This document shows positions 1-4,263 of a stretch of DNA of 5,479 bases, piece after piece. The notes beneath the pieces were generated by a model. That model had not been told where the DNA came from and ran no database searches. It saw only the letters and a program-made list of their open reading frames with translations. Source of the stretch: Ruminococcaceae bacterium UBA1438 (lineage in GTDB: Bacteria > Bacillota > Clostridia > Oscillospirales > Acutalibacteraceae); the NCBI GenBank assembly GCA_002329285.1, contig DCTO01000043.1, forward strand, positions 17,706 through 23,184, read 5' to 3'. The position numbers were made by a program, and so were the translations under genes. Position 1 is the first letter of the stretch. Each line of letters starts with the position of its first letter.

Positions 1-150
1 AGCGAGCTTGCGCTTGCCCCACTCATCAACTTCGCCAAGAGTGCCATTCTTATTGATCAGATCGAAGAACTTTGTTTTGAGAGCATCAACTGCCTCTTCA
101 CCCTTTGTGAGGGAGAAAACCAATACAAGTTCATACTTCTTTAATGCCAT
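1..150 (-). CDS. rpsF: 30S ribosomal protein bS6, N-terminal part (truncated by window edge)
   Basis: Reading leftward from the ATG at 150-148, the 50 visible codons begin MALKKYELVLVFSL and end DEWGKRKLA. This is the classic N-terminal half of bacterial S6: the KYEL first beta strand, then a helix, then the W44-G-K-R-K-L block. S6 binds 16S rRNA in the small-subunit platform as a heterodimer with S18. The start is supported by an AGGAGG site (complement of 160-165) 9 bases upstream of the ATG. Full-length S6 is about 95-100 residues, so roughly half is missing because the window ends, not because the gene is broken. In Firmicutes rpsF normally leads an rpsF-ssb-rpsR operon, which would continue to the left; this cannot be seen here. 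A 0.2-kb ORF on the opposite strand here is a shadow. Confidence 0.95.
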   Translation of the reverse strand, partial: MALKKYELVLVFSLTKGEEAVDALKTKFFDLINKNGTLGEVDEWGKRKLA

Positions 151-174
151 TCCTGTGCACCTCCTTTTGGACTA

Positions 175-200
175 TTGGCCCGAAAACTCCTTCCGGGCAA
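175..200 (-). promoter_or_regulatory. Hairpin in the rpsF 5' leader
   Basis: In the rpsF transcript the arm TTGCCCGGAA (200 down to 191) pairs with TTTCGGGCCAA (185 down to 175). That gives ten base pairs, one of them G-U, with a single bulged C in the 3' arm and a five-base loop. It lies about 10 bases upstream of the ribosome site and has no U-tract, so it is not a terminator. Bacterial rpsF leaders often carry a structure bound by the S6:S18 complex for feedback control, recognised through a CCG element. This hairpin contains CCG in its 5' arm, but paired rather than bulged. Identity with the known element is therefore only a possibility. Confidence 0.45.
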
Positions 201-228
201 GGATTTACTAATTCATATTAGCTATTGG

Positions 229-257
229 ATTATAGCAAAGATGCCGCGCTTTGTCAA
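229..257 (-). promoter_or_regulatory. Sigma-A promoter of rpsF (consensus, extended -10)
   Basis: On the minus strand there is a perfect TTGACA (257 down to 252), a 17-base spacer and a perfect TATAAT (234 down to 229). The spacer ends TGC, giving an extended -10 (TGCTATAAT). The predicted start of transcription is near 222, leaving a leader of about 70 nt before the rpsF ATG. A full match to consensus suits a ribosomal protein operon. Confidence 0.9.
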
Positions 258-278
258 GAAAAATCTGTTTCTTGACAA
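251..278. repeat. 11-bp inverted repeat joining the two divergent -35 boxes
   Basis: Arm TTGTCAAGAAA (251-261) is the exact reverse complement of TTTCTTGACAA (268-278), with a 6-base gap (262-267). Each arm contains the -35 box of one of the two divergent promoters (rpsF leftward, the cell-wall protein rightward). Six of the 11 matched pairs follow simply from two facing TTGACA boxes; the other five (the GAAA/TTTC inner part and the outermost pair) do not. It could be an operator for a protein acting on both promoters, or partly coincidence. Confidence 0.7.
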
Positions 279-301
279 TGGTGTCGGCAGTGTATTAAAA
301 T
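272..301 (+). promoter_or_regulatory. Sigma-A promoter of the cell-wall repeat protein
   Basis: TTGACA (272-277) is followed by an 18-base spacer and TAAAAT (296-301), one mismatch from the -10 consensus. Transcription would start near 308, about 30 nt upstream of the ATG at 339. It is back-to-back with the rpsF promoter; the -35 boxes are 14 bases apart. Confidence 0.75.
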
Positions 302-338
302 TAAATTAATAACTGTAACCTTTGAAAGGAGTTACATT

Positions 339-1718
339 ATGAAAAAGACTTTAAGCATAATGCTTGCGGCTTTAACCCTGCTTTCAATCCTCAGCTTCGG
401 CACAACTGCGTTTGCAGACAAGCATGATGCCGGCTGGTTTGATGAATATGACGGCAGGCATTATTATAATGATTACGGCGAGCAGCCATACGCCGAAACC
501 GTTGCAGAGATTGACGGCGAAAGCTATTATTTCAATTACCGCGGCGCCGTGCAGACGGGCTGGATTGAAATTGACGCTTCTTACACAGACCCCGATACGG
601 GCAGGCTTGTTGAAGAAACGATTTGGTATTACGCGGATGCTGACGGCGTTCTTCTTGACGGCTGGCAGAAAATCGGCGGCGTTTGGTATTATTTTGAGCC
701 GGAAGCATATTTTATGTATGCAAACGGGATATACGTTATCGGCTCTGATTGCTATGCCTTCAAGGCAAGCGGCGCAATGGTTACAGGCTGGCATAAGGTT
801 AGCTACACCTATGAGGAAAGCGGGCAGACGATTGTTCTTTGGTTTTATGCAAAATCAAGCGGCCCGCTTGCAACGGGTTGGCAGAAAATCGGCGGCAAGT
901 GGTATTATTTTGACCCTGATGAATGCCGGATGTATGACAACACTGCGGAAAAAATAGACGGCAAATTATATTTCTTTAAGCCGGATGGCGCGATGCTTGC
1001 AAACGGCTGGGGCAAAGATAGCCGGGGCGATTGGTATTACGCCGGCTCAGACGGAGCGCTTGCAACCGGCTGGCAGAAAATCAGCGGCAAATGGTATTAT
1101 TTCAGCACTGACGGCGGCTTCATGTATGTCGGCGGTGTTCGAATCGGCCAAAAGATTTATCTTTTCGGCTCTGACGGCGCATGGATTGACACTGCAAAAG
1201 CCTCCGGCTGGAAGCAGGTTAATTATTCATACGCCTATGAAGGCGTTAATTATAAATATGACGAATGGTATTACGTTAAAAACGGCGCAGTTGCAACCGG
1301 CTGGCAGAAAATCGGCGGCAAATGGTATCTCTTCAGCGAAAGCAACGGCTATATGTACAAAGCCTGCGCATACAGGGCCGACGATTCAAAGGTTTATTTC
1401 TTTGAAAGCAGCGGCGCAATGAAAACAAGCACAGGCTGGGCAAAGGAATTATACAATGACGGCAGCTTTGATTGGTTTTACGTTTATTCAAACGGCGTTT
1501 GCGCAACGGGCTGGAAAAAGATTGGCGGCAAATGGTATTATTTTGACCCCGACTGGGCATATATGTTCACCGGCTTTAACCGGATTGACGGCAAATGGTA
1601 TTGCTTCAATTCAGACGGCGAAATGCTAACCGGCAAGCAAAACATTGATGGCGAGCCATATATTTTCGGAGATGACGGCGCATTAATCAGCGGTGATCTT
1701 CCGGGATCGGTTGGATAA
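339..1718 (+). CDS. Secreted cell-wall-binding repeat protein (choline-binding-type repeats)
   Basis: This is a 459-residue protein with a Sec signal peptide: K2-K3, a hydrophobic core over residues 4-20, and an AFA cleavage motif at 24-26. After a short acidic, Tyr-rich linker (27-56) the rest is tandem aromatic/Gly repeats of the cell-wall-binding (choline-binding/glucan-binding) type, seen in units such as TGWQKIGGKWYYF. The repeats form five modules (57-132, 133-204, 205-267, 268-344, 345-414) plus a partial sixth (415-459). In this fold the aromatic residues typically bind choline or other wall or glycan ligands. No catalytic domain, sortase motif or transmembrane anchor is visible, so it should be released or held non-covalently at the cell surface. 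AAAGGAG (325-331) lies 7 bases before the ATG. The ligand and role are unknown; a surface adhesin or wall-associated scaffold is an inference. Confidence 0.9.
   Translation: MKKTLSIMLAALTLLSILSFGTTAFADKHDAGWFDEYDGRHYYNDYGEQPYAETVAEIDGESYYFNYRGAVQTGWIEIDASYTDPDTGRLVEETIWYYADADGVLLDGWQKIGGVWYYFEPEAYFMYANGIYVIGSDCYAFKASGAMVTGWHKVSYTYEESGQTIVLWFYAKSSGPLATGWQKIGGKWYYFDPDECRMYDNTAEKIDGKLYFFKPDGAMLANGWGKDSRGDWYYAGSDGALATGWQKISGKWYYFSTDGGFMYVGGVRIGQKIYLFGSDGAWIDTAKASGWKQVNYSYAYEGVNYKYDEWYYVKNGAVATGWQKIGGKWYLFSESNGYMYKACAYRADDSKVYFFESSGAMKTSTGWAKELYNDGSFDWFYVYSNGVCATGWKKIGGKWYYFDPDWAYMFTGFNRIDGKWYCFNSDGEMLTGKQNIDGEPYIFGDDGALISGDLPGSVG
507..1715 (+). repeat. Tandem coding modules, period about 190-230 bp
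   Basis: There are five full modules at 507-734, 735-950, 951-1139, 1140-1370 and 1371-1580, and a shortened sixth at 1581-1715. Each encodes three repeat units: an IDGxxYYFxxxGAM-type unit; a WYY unit preceded by an insert of variable length and sequence and ending in LATGWQ; and a KIGGKWYYF unit ending near MY. The third unit is the most conserved in DNA: TGGCAGAAAATC recurs near 662, 879, 1071 and 1291, with a diverged copy near 1511. The pattern suggests expansion by unequal recombination. Confidence 0.85.
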
Positions 1719-1731
1719 TTTAAATAATAAC

Positions 1732-1754
1732 CTGACTTGCTCGTCGCAAGTCAG
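1732..1754. other. Strong hairpin downstream of the cell-wall protein gene
   Basis: Arm CTGACTTGC (1732-1740) pairs perfectly with GCAAGTCAG (1746-1754) around a 5-base loop, 13 bases after the stop codon at 1718. On the plus strand it is followed by AACCTTG, not a U-tract, so it does not read as a standard intrinsic terminator in that direction. On the minus strand the following sequence is T-rich (GTTATTATTT). It may protect the mRNA 3' end, act as a secondary terminator for the flavodoxin operon, or be an intergenic repeat. Confidence 0.55.
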
Positions 1755-1788
1755 AACCTTGTTGGCATCAGTATTTAGAGCCAATTGC

Positions 1789-1826
1789 AAAAAAACAAAA
1801 CGGTATCGGAAATCCGATACCGTTTT
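1789..1826. terminator. Bidirectional rho-independent terminator
   Basis: A near-perfect palindrome spans 1797-1826: the arm AAAACGGTATCGGA is mirrored by TCCGATACCGTTTT with two bases between. In the leftward direction the stem runs into TTTTGTTTTTTT (1800 down to 1789), a strong U-tract ending the peroxidase-flavodoxin operon 5 bases after its stop codon. Rightward, the stem is followed by TTTTCTGTTT, enough to end transcription of the cell-wall protein gene as well. The convergent gene layout fits a shared terminator. Confidence 0.9.
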
Positions 1827-1830
1827 CTGT

Positions 1831-2238
1831 TTAGCCGATAATTTTCTTTGCAAATGCGGCGGCGTCTGCCAGATCCTGCTCATTCGGCCTGCCCTTGCTG
1901 ACCATTTTGAACTGGCCCTTGCAGAAGAATTCCTCATCAGAAACATAAATGCCCTTTTCCTCTGCCGCCTTTTTAACCTGCTTATAAGTGCCGCTGAGAA
2001 TTGCCGCAGAGCTGAAGGGAACCAGCTTGCCAACCTTAACCCCGATGCCGTCAATAAAGCTTTTAACGTTTGCATCAAGCTGCGCCGCATAAACCGCGCT
2101 GCCGAGAAAAAGAATATCAACATCCTCCGTGAGCGGCTCATCAGTTGTTTTCGCCTCAACCCCTGCCGCAGCGGCAATGGCCTCGGCAAGCTTTTTTGTG
2201 TGGTCTGTTTTTGTGTAATATCTGACTGCAATCTTCAT
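1831..2238 (-). CDS. Small flavodoxin-family protein
   Basis: This is a 135-residue single-domain flavodoxin-like protein, the usual size for short-chain flavodoxins. It opens MKIAVRYYTKTDHTKK: a first beta strand, then a phosphate-binding loop of the T/S-x-T-x-x-T form (T9, T11, T14), which in this family holds the FMN phosphate. The LGSAVYAAQLD segment (45-55) corresponds to the second flavin-contacting loop, and FFCKGQF (104-110) is a motif I associate with this clostridial subgroup. It would carry electrons through bound FMN in the cytoplasm. The start at 2238 is chosen over one 14 codons upstream because AAAGGAG (complement of 2247-2253) sits 8 bases before it. That site overlaps the stop codon of the peroxidase gene, with 13 bases between the genes, so the two are almost certainly co-transcribed and translationally linked. 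A redox partner role for the peroxidase is inference. Confidence 0.85.
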   Translation of the reverse strand: MKIAVRYYTKTDHTKKLAEAIAAAAGVEAKTTDEPLTEDVDILFLGSAVYAAQLDANVKSFIDGIGVKVGKLVPFSSAAILSGTYKQVKKAAEEKGIYVSDEEFFCKGQFKMVSKGRPNEQDLADAAAFAKKIIG

Positions 2239-2251
2239 AATTTCAGCTCCT

Positions 2252-2791
2252 TTAAAGAAGGCCTGCAACGCATTTGTCAACTTCCTTCATTGAGGCCGTT
2301 GGCTCAAAGCGGGCAACAACATTGCCTTCTCTGTCAACAATAAACTTTGTGAAATTCCATTTAATGTCCGGATTTTTCTTATAATCCTTATCAATCTTCT
2401 TGAGCATAACCTTCATTGCAACAGCCGCAGGGCCGGTGAAGCCCTCAAAGCCCTTCCGGCTTTTAAGGTAAGTGTAAAGCGGCAGCTCATTTTCGCCGTT
2501 GATTTCCGCCTTTTTCATCTGCGGAAACTGAGTGTTATATTTAAGCGTGCAGAATTCGTGGATTTCATCATCCGTGCCGGGGGTCTGGCCTGCAAACTGG
2601 TTGCAGGGGATATCAATAACCTCAAAGCCGCGGTCATGATATTTTTCATACATTTCCTCAATCTCCTTATATTGAGGGGTAAAGCCGCAGCCGGTTGCGG
2701 TGTTAACAATCATCATAACCTTGCCCTCATAATCCTTTAAGGAAATCGGATCGCCCTTTGGGGGCTGAACGCTGTAATCATAAATGCCCAT
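2252..2791 (-). CDS. Glutathione peroxidase family thiol peroxidase (cysteine type)
   Basis: This 179-residue protein covers the full glutathione peroxidase domain. Visible motifs are VNTATGCGFT with the peroxidatic Cys35 (codon TGC, not selenocysteine), IPCNQF with Gln65, and KWNFTKF with Trp145-Asn146; together these form the Cys/Gln/Trp/Asn catalytic tetrad. Cys81 in HEFCTLKYNTQFP sits where two-cysteine, thioredoxin-dependent members carry the resolving cysteine. The likely reductant is therefore thioredoxin rather than glutathione. It reduces hydrogen peroxide or organic hydroperoxides in the cytoplasm. The start at 2791 is preferred to an ATG 13 codons upstream because AGGAGG (complement of 2800-2805) lies 8 bases before it. 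It is the first gene of a leftward operon with the flavodoxin. Family assignment is secure; the electron donor is inferred from Cys81. Confidence 0.95.
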   Translation of the reverse strand: MGIYDYSVQPPKGDPISLKDYEGKVMMIVNTATGCGFTPQYKEIEEMYEKYHDRGFEVIDIPCNQFAGQTPGTDDEIHEFCTLKYNTQFPQMKKAEINGENELPLYTYLKSRKGFEGFTGPAAVAMKVMLKKIDKDYKKNPDIKWNFTKFIVDREGNVVARFEPTASMKEVDKCVAGLL

Positions 2792-2848
2792 AATAAAATC
2801 CTCCTGTAAATGTAATTTGATTGTGCGCAATTTAATTTCGCTAAATTC

Positions 2849-2875
2849 ATTTTAGCACATTTTTTAAAATGTCAA
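2849..2875 (-). promoter_or_regulatory. Candidate promoter of the peroxidase-flavodoxin operon
   Basis: On the minus strand a perfect TTGACA (2875 down to 2870) and TAAAAT (2854 down to 2849) are separated by 15 bases, shorter than the optimal 17. The spacer ends TGC, making an extended -10 that could compensate. The start of transcription would be near 2842, giving a leader of about 50 nt. A short spacer is common in promoters that depend on a regulator, but no regulator is identified here. Confidence 0.6.
2857..2872. promoter_or_regulatory. Palindrome between -35 and -10 of the peroxidase promoter
   Basis: ACATTTT (2857-2863) and AAAATGT (2866-2872) are perfect inverted repeats two bases apart, filling most of the spacer of the peroxidase promoter and overlapping its -35 box. 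The position suits an operator. The sequence is A/T-rich, so chance is not excluded, and it does not match a regulator motif I know. Confidence 0.4.
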
Positions 2876-2898
2876 CCCCCTGAATAAAATTTTTTCAA

Positions 2899-2927
2899 TT
2901 GACAAGCAGCTGAATTTATATTAACCT
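2899..2927 (+). promoter_or_regulatory. Candidate promoter of hypB
   Basis: A perfect TTGACA (2899-2904) is followed at 17 bases by TAACCT (2922-2927). The latter keeps the three most conserved -10 positions (T, A and the final T) but is otherwise weak. Transcription would start near 2934, leaving a leader of about 33 nt. An alternative -10 closer to the gene (TATAAC, 2943-2948) lacks a convincing -35. Confidence 0.5.
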
Positions 2928-2932
2928 ATTAC

Positions 2933-2947
2933 TTGTAATTATTATAA
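2933..2947. promoter_or_regulatory. PerR/Fur-family-like box upstream of hypB
   Basis: TTGTAATTATTATAA agrees with the Firmicute PerR box TTATAATNATTATAA at every specified position but the third. It lies at the predicted start of hypB transcription and in the region shared with the divergent peroxidase operon. A peroxide- or metal-sensing repressor there would fit both neighbours. The stretch is A/T-rich, so a chance match is possible, and no perR or fur gene is in the window. Confidence 0.4.
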
Positions 2948-2966
2948 CATTTATAAGGAGTCGGCT

Positions 2967-3635
2967 ATGGGCGAATTTAAGGTGCTTGAAATAAAGAAAA
3001 GCGTTTTTGAAAATAATGACCGCGAGGCGGATAAGGTGCGCGCAAGACTTAAGGAGGATAAAACCTTTCTGCTTAATCTGATGTCCTCCCCCGGCAGCGG
3101 CAAAACCACAACCCTGAAGGCGACTATTGCGCGCCTGAAGGATGAATATAAAATGGGCGTTATGGAGGCTGATATTGACAGCGACGTTGATGCCAAAGCA
3201 ATCACCGATGCAGGCGTTAGGGCAATCCAGCTTCACACGGGCGGCATGTGCCATCTTGATGCCGGAATGACAACGCAGGGGCTTGACAGCTTCGGCGCGG
3301 ATGAATTTGATTTTGTTGTGCTTGAAAACGTCGGCAATCTTGTTTGCCCCGCGGAGTTTGACACGGGTGCGTCAAAAAACGCCATGATCCTTTCTGTTCC
3401 TGAGGGCGATGATAAGCCGCTTAAATATCCGCTGATGTTTTCAATTTGCGATGCGGTTCTGATTAATAAGATTGACGCCAAATCCGTGTTTGAATTTGAT
3501 GATGACGCGGTTGTTGAGCGCATTAAGAGACTTAACCCAAAGGCAGAGATTTTCTTCATTTCCGCCAGAACGGGCGAAGGCGTTGATGAATGGTGCAGCT
3601 GGCTTCGCAACCAAATTGACGAATGGAATTCTTAA
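2967..3635 (+). CDS. hypB: Hydrogenase/urease nickel incorporation GTPase HypB
   Basis: This 222-residue SIMIBI-class GTPase acts in nickel delivery during [NiFe]-hydrogenase maturation, usually with HypA. In order it shows the P-loop SSPGSGKTT (40-48), the ADIDSDVDA switch region (68-76), the HypB metal-site signature GMCHLDA with Cys95-His96 (93-99), ENVGNLVCPAEFD (120-132) with Cys127, and the guanine-specificity motif NKID (167-170). It lacks both the N-terminal CxxCGC nickel site of the E. coli protein and the His-rich stretch of some others. Length and motifs are those of an intact minimal HypB. AAGGAG (2955-2960) lies 6 bases before the ATG. It is monocistronic here: a terminator follows, and the neighbours are a peroxidase and an Rrf2 regulator, not hypA, hypC-F or hydrogenase subunits. 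Its client enzyme is not visible. Confidence 0.95.
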   Translation: MGEFKVLEIKKSVFENNDREADKVRARLKEDKTFLLNLMSSPGSGKTTTLKATIARLKDEYKMGVMEADIDSDVDAKAITDAGVRAIQLHTGGMCHLDAGMTTQGLDSFGADEFDFVVLENVGNLVCPAEFDTGASKNAMILSVPEGDDKPLKYPLMFSICDAVLINKIDAKSVFEFDDDAVVERIKRLNPKAEIFFISARTGEGVDEWCSWLRNQIDEWNS

Positions 3636-3648
3636 ATTGTTTTTATAA

Positions 3649-3676
3649 GGGGGCGGATAAAATCCGCCCCTTTTTT
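3649..3676 (+). terminator. Rho-independent terminator of hypB
   Basis: GGGGCGGAT (3650-3658) pairs with ATCCGCCCC (3662-3670), followed at once by six T (3671-3676). It lies 13 bases after the hypB stop and separates hypB transcriptionally from the Rrf2 gene. Confidence 0.95.
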
Positions 3677-3692
3677 ACATAAAACATTTTTC

Positions 3693-3721
3693 TTGAATTC
3701 CTACTGAATTTGTAGTATATT
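3693..3721 (+). promoter_or_regulatory. Promoter of the Rrf2 regulator gene
   Basis: TTGAAT (3693-3698), a 17-base spacer and TATATT (3716-3721) form a reasonable sigma-A promoter with a start near 3728, about 20 nt before the ATG. The shared operator-like motif described separately covers almost the whole promoter. Confidence 0.75.
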
Positions 3722-3724
3722 AGG
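3696..3724. promoter_or_regulatory. Operator-like motif, copy A (autoregulation of the Rrf2 gene)
   Basis: AATTCCTACT (3696-3705), 7 bases, TAG (3713-3715), 4 bases, TTAGG (3720-3724). The same arrangement recurs at 4264-4292 before metY. The ends form a dyad (CCTA at 3700-3703, TAGG at 3721-3724), and an inner CTAC/GTAG pair is also present. Because it overlaps both -35 and -10, a bound protein would block RNA polymerase. Rrf2 regulators commonly repress their own genes, so the adjacent Rrf2 protein is the obvious candidate. Confidence 0.65.
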
Positions 3725-3747
3725 GATATCAACAAGGAAGTGATAAG

Positions 3748-4182
3748 ATGAAAATCTCAACAAAGGGCAGATACGCCATGCGGCTTATGCTGGATTTGGC
3801 AATCAATAACACCGGCGAAAACGTTTCGCTGGCGGCAATTTCAAAAAGGCAGGGCATCAGTGTGAAATATCTTGAGCAGATTATTTCCATGCTTAACCGC
3901 GCGGGCTATGTTCGCAGCGAGCGCGGCGCCGGCGGCGGTTATCGCTTAACAAGAAAGCCCGAGGAATACACCGTTGGCATGATTCTGCGGCTGACGGAGG
4001 GCAGCCTTTCCGTTACCTCCTGCACGCAGGAGGAGGAAAACACTTGCGAGCGTTACGGCGATTGCGTAACCGTTAAGCTTTGGGAAAAAATCAACAAGGC
4101 GATTGCCGATGTGGTGGATAATATCACCCTTGCAGATCTGCTTGAAGAGGAGCAGGCGCAGGTGAATGACTTTGTGATTTAA
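3748..4182 (+). CDS. Rrf2-family transcriptional regulator, IscR/CymR-like with three cysteines
   Basis: This 144-residue protein begins MKISTKGRYAMRLMLDLA, the standard Rrf2 opening. The winged helix-turn-helix covers about 1-80: the VSLAAISKRQGISVKYLEQII recognition region at 26-46 and the GAGGGYRL wing at 60-67. The C-terminal part has Cys92, Cys100 and Cys106 (C-x7-C-x5-C), resembling the Fe-S cluster site of IscR (C-x5-C-x5-C in E. coli), then a dimerisation helix ending DNITLADLLEE. CymR of Bacillus, the cysteine-metabolism repressor, shares the fold but lacks these cysteines. The protein should thus sense Fe-S, redox or sulfur status. A site AAGGA (3734-3738) precedes the ATG by 9 bases. 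It sits directly upstream of the metY sulfhydrylase gene, with which it shares an operator-like motif; control of sulfur assimilation is inferred from that. iscS/iscU do not follow it. Confidence 0.9.
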   Translation: MKISTKGRYAMRLMLDLAINNTGENVSLAAISKRQGISVKYLEQIISMLNRAGYVRSERGAGGGYRLTRKPEEYTVGMILRLTEGSLSVTSCTQEEENTCERYGDCVTVKLWEKINKAIADVVDNITLADLLEEEQAQVNDFVI

Positions 4183-4190
4183 GCCCCTCG

Positions 4191-4218
4191 AAAAAAAATT
4201 TGAAAAAAATTGAAAAAA
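4191..4218 (+). promoter_or_regulatory. Phased A-tracts upstream of the metY promoter (UP-element-like)
   Basis: Three A-tracts (4191-4198, 4203-4209, 4213-4218) have centres about 11.5 and 9.5 bases apart, close to one helical turn, directly upstream of the -35 box at 4223. Phased A-tracts bend DNA and can bind the RNA polymerase alpha subunits. They also supply the A-rich 5' flank of the following hairpin. Confidence 0.6.
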
Positions 4219-4245
4219 GCACTTGACTTTTCTAAAGTCAGGTGC
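4219..4245 (+). terminator. Dyad overlapping the metY promoter: Rrf2 terminator and/or operator
   Basis: GCACTTGACTTT (4219-4230) pairs with AAAGTCAGGTGC (4234-4245) at 11 of 12 positions, the odd one being G-U in RNA, around a 3-base loop. In RNA read from the Rrf2 gene this is an A-tract, a stem and then TATTATTAT, a plausible but imperfect intrinsic terminator 36 bases after the stop. In DNA it coincides with the metY -35 box and spacer, so it could equally be a repressor site. The two roles are not exclusive. Confidence 0.55.
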
Positions 4246-4251
4246 TATTAT
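4223..4251 (+). promoter_or_regulatory. Strong promoter of the leader peptide-metY unit (extended -10)
   Basis: TTGACT (4223-4228), a 17-base spacer ending TGC, and TATTAT (4246-4251) give a near-consensus extended -10 promoter with A-tracts upstream. Transcription would start near 4258, giving metY a leader of about 175 nt that holds operator copy B and a short ORF. Confidence 0.85.
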
Positions 4252-4263
4252 TATGTCAACGCT

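Noticed and set aside
8..211. 67-codon plus-strand ORF opposite rpsF
   Set aside because: It is antisense to the conserved S6 N-terminus and runs through the rpsF ribosome site and leader hairpin.
384..794. 136-codon minus-strand ORF inside the cell-wall protein gene, and similar shadow ORFs in other frames across the repeats
   Set aside because: The repeated, codon-biased sequence of the true gene keeps other frames open by chance. There is no ribosome site, and the true frame has a signal peptide and recognisable repeats.
1693..2343. 216-codon ORF on the plus strand opposite the flavodoxin gene
   Set aside because: It is antisense to a clear flavodoxin gene, overlaps the end of the cell-wall protein gene and reads through the bidirectional terminator. 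It has no ribosome site and resembles no protein family I know.
2685..2690. Selenocysteine in the glutathione peroxidase
   Set aside because: The peroxidatic position in NTATGCGFT is a TGC cysteine codon, not TGA, so this is a cysteine-type peroxidase.
2792..2830. Upstream ATG giving 13 extra residues on the peroxidase
   Set aside because: The upstream start has no ribosome site, while AGGAGG sits 8 bases before the chosen ATG. The extra residues actually translate that ribosome site, and the family normally starts close to the chosen methionine.
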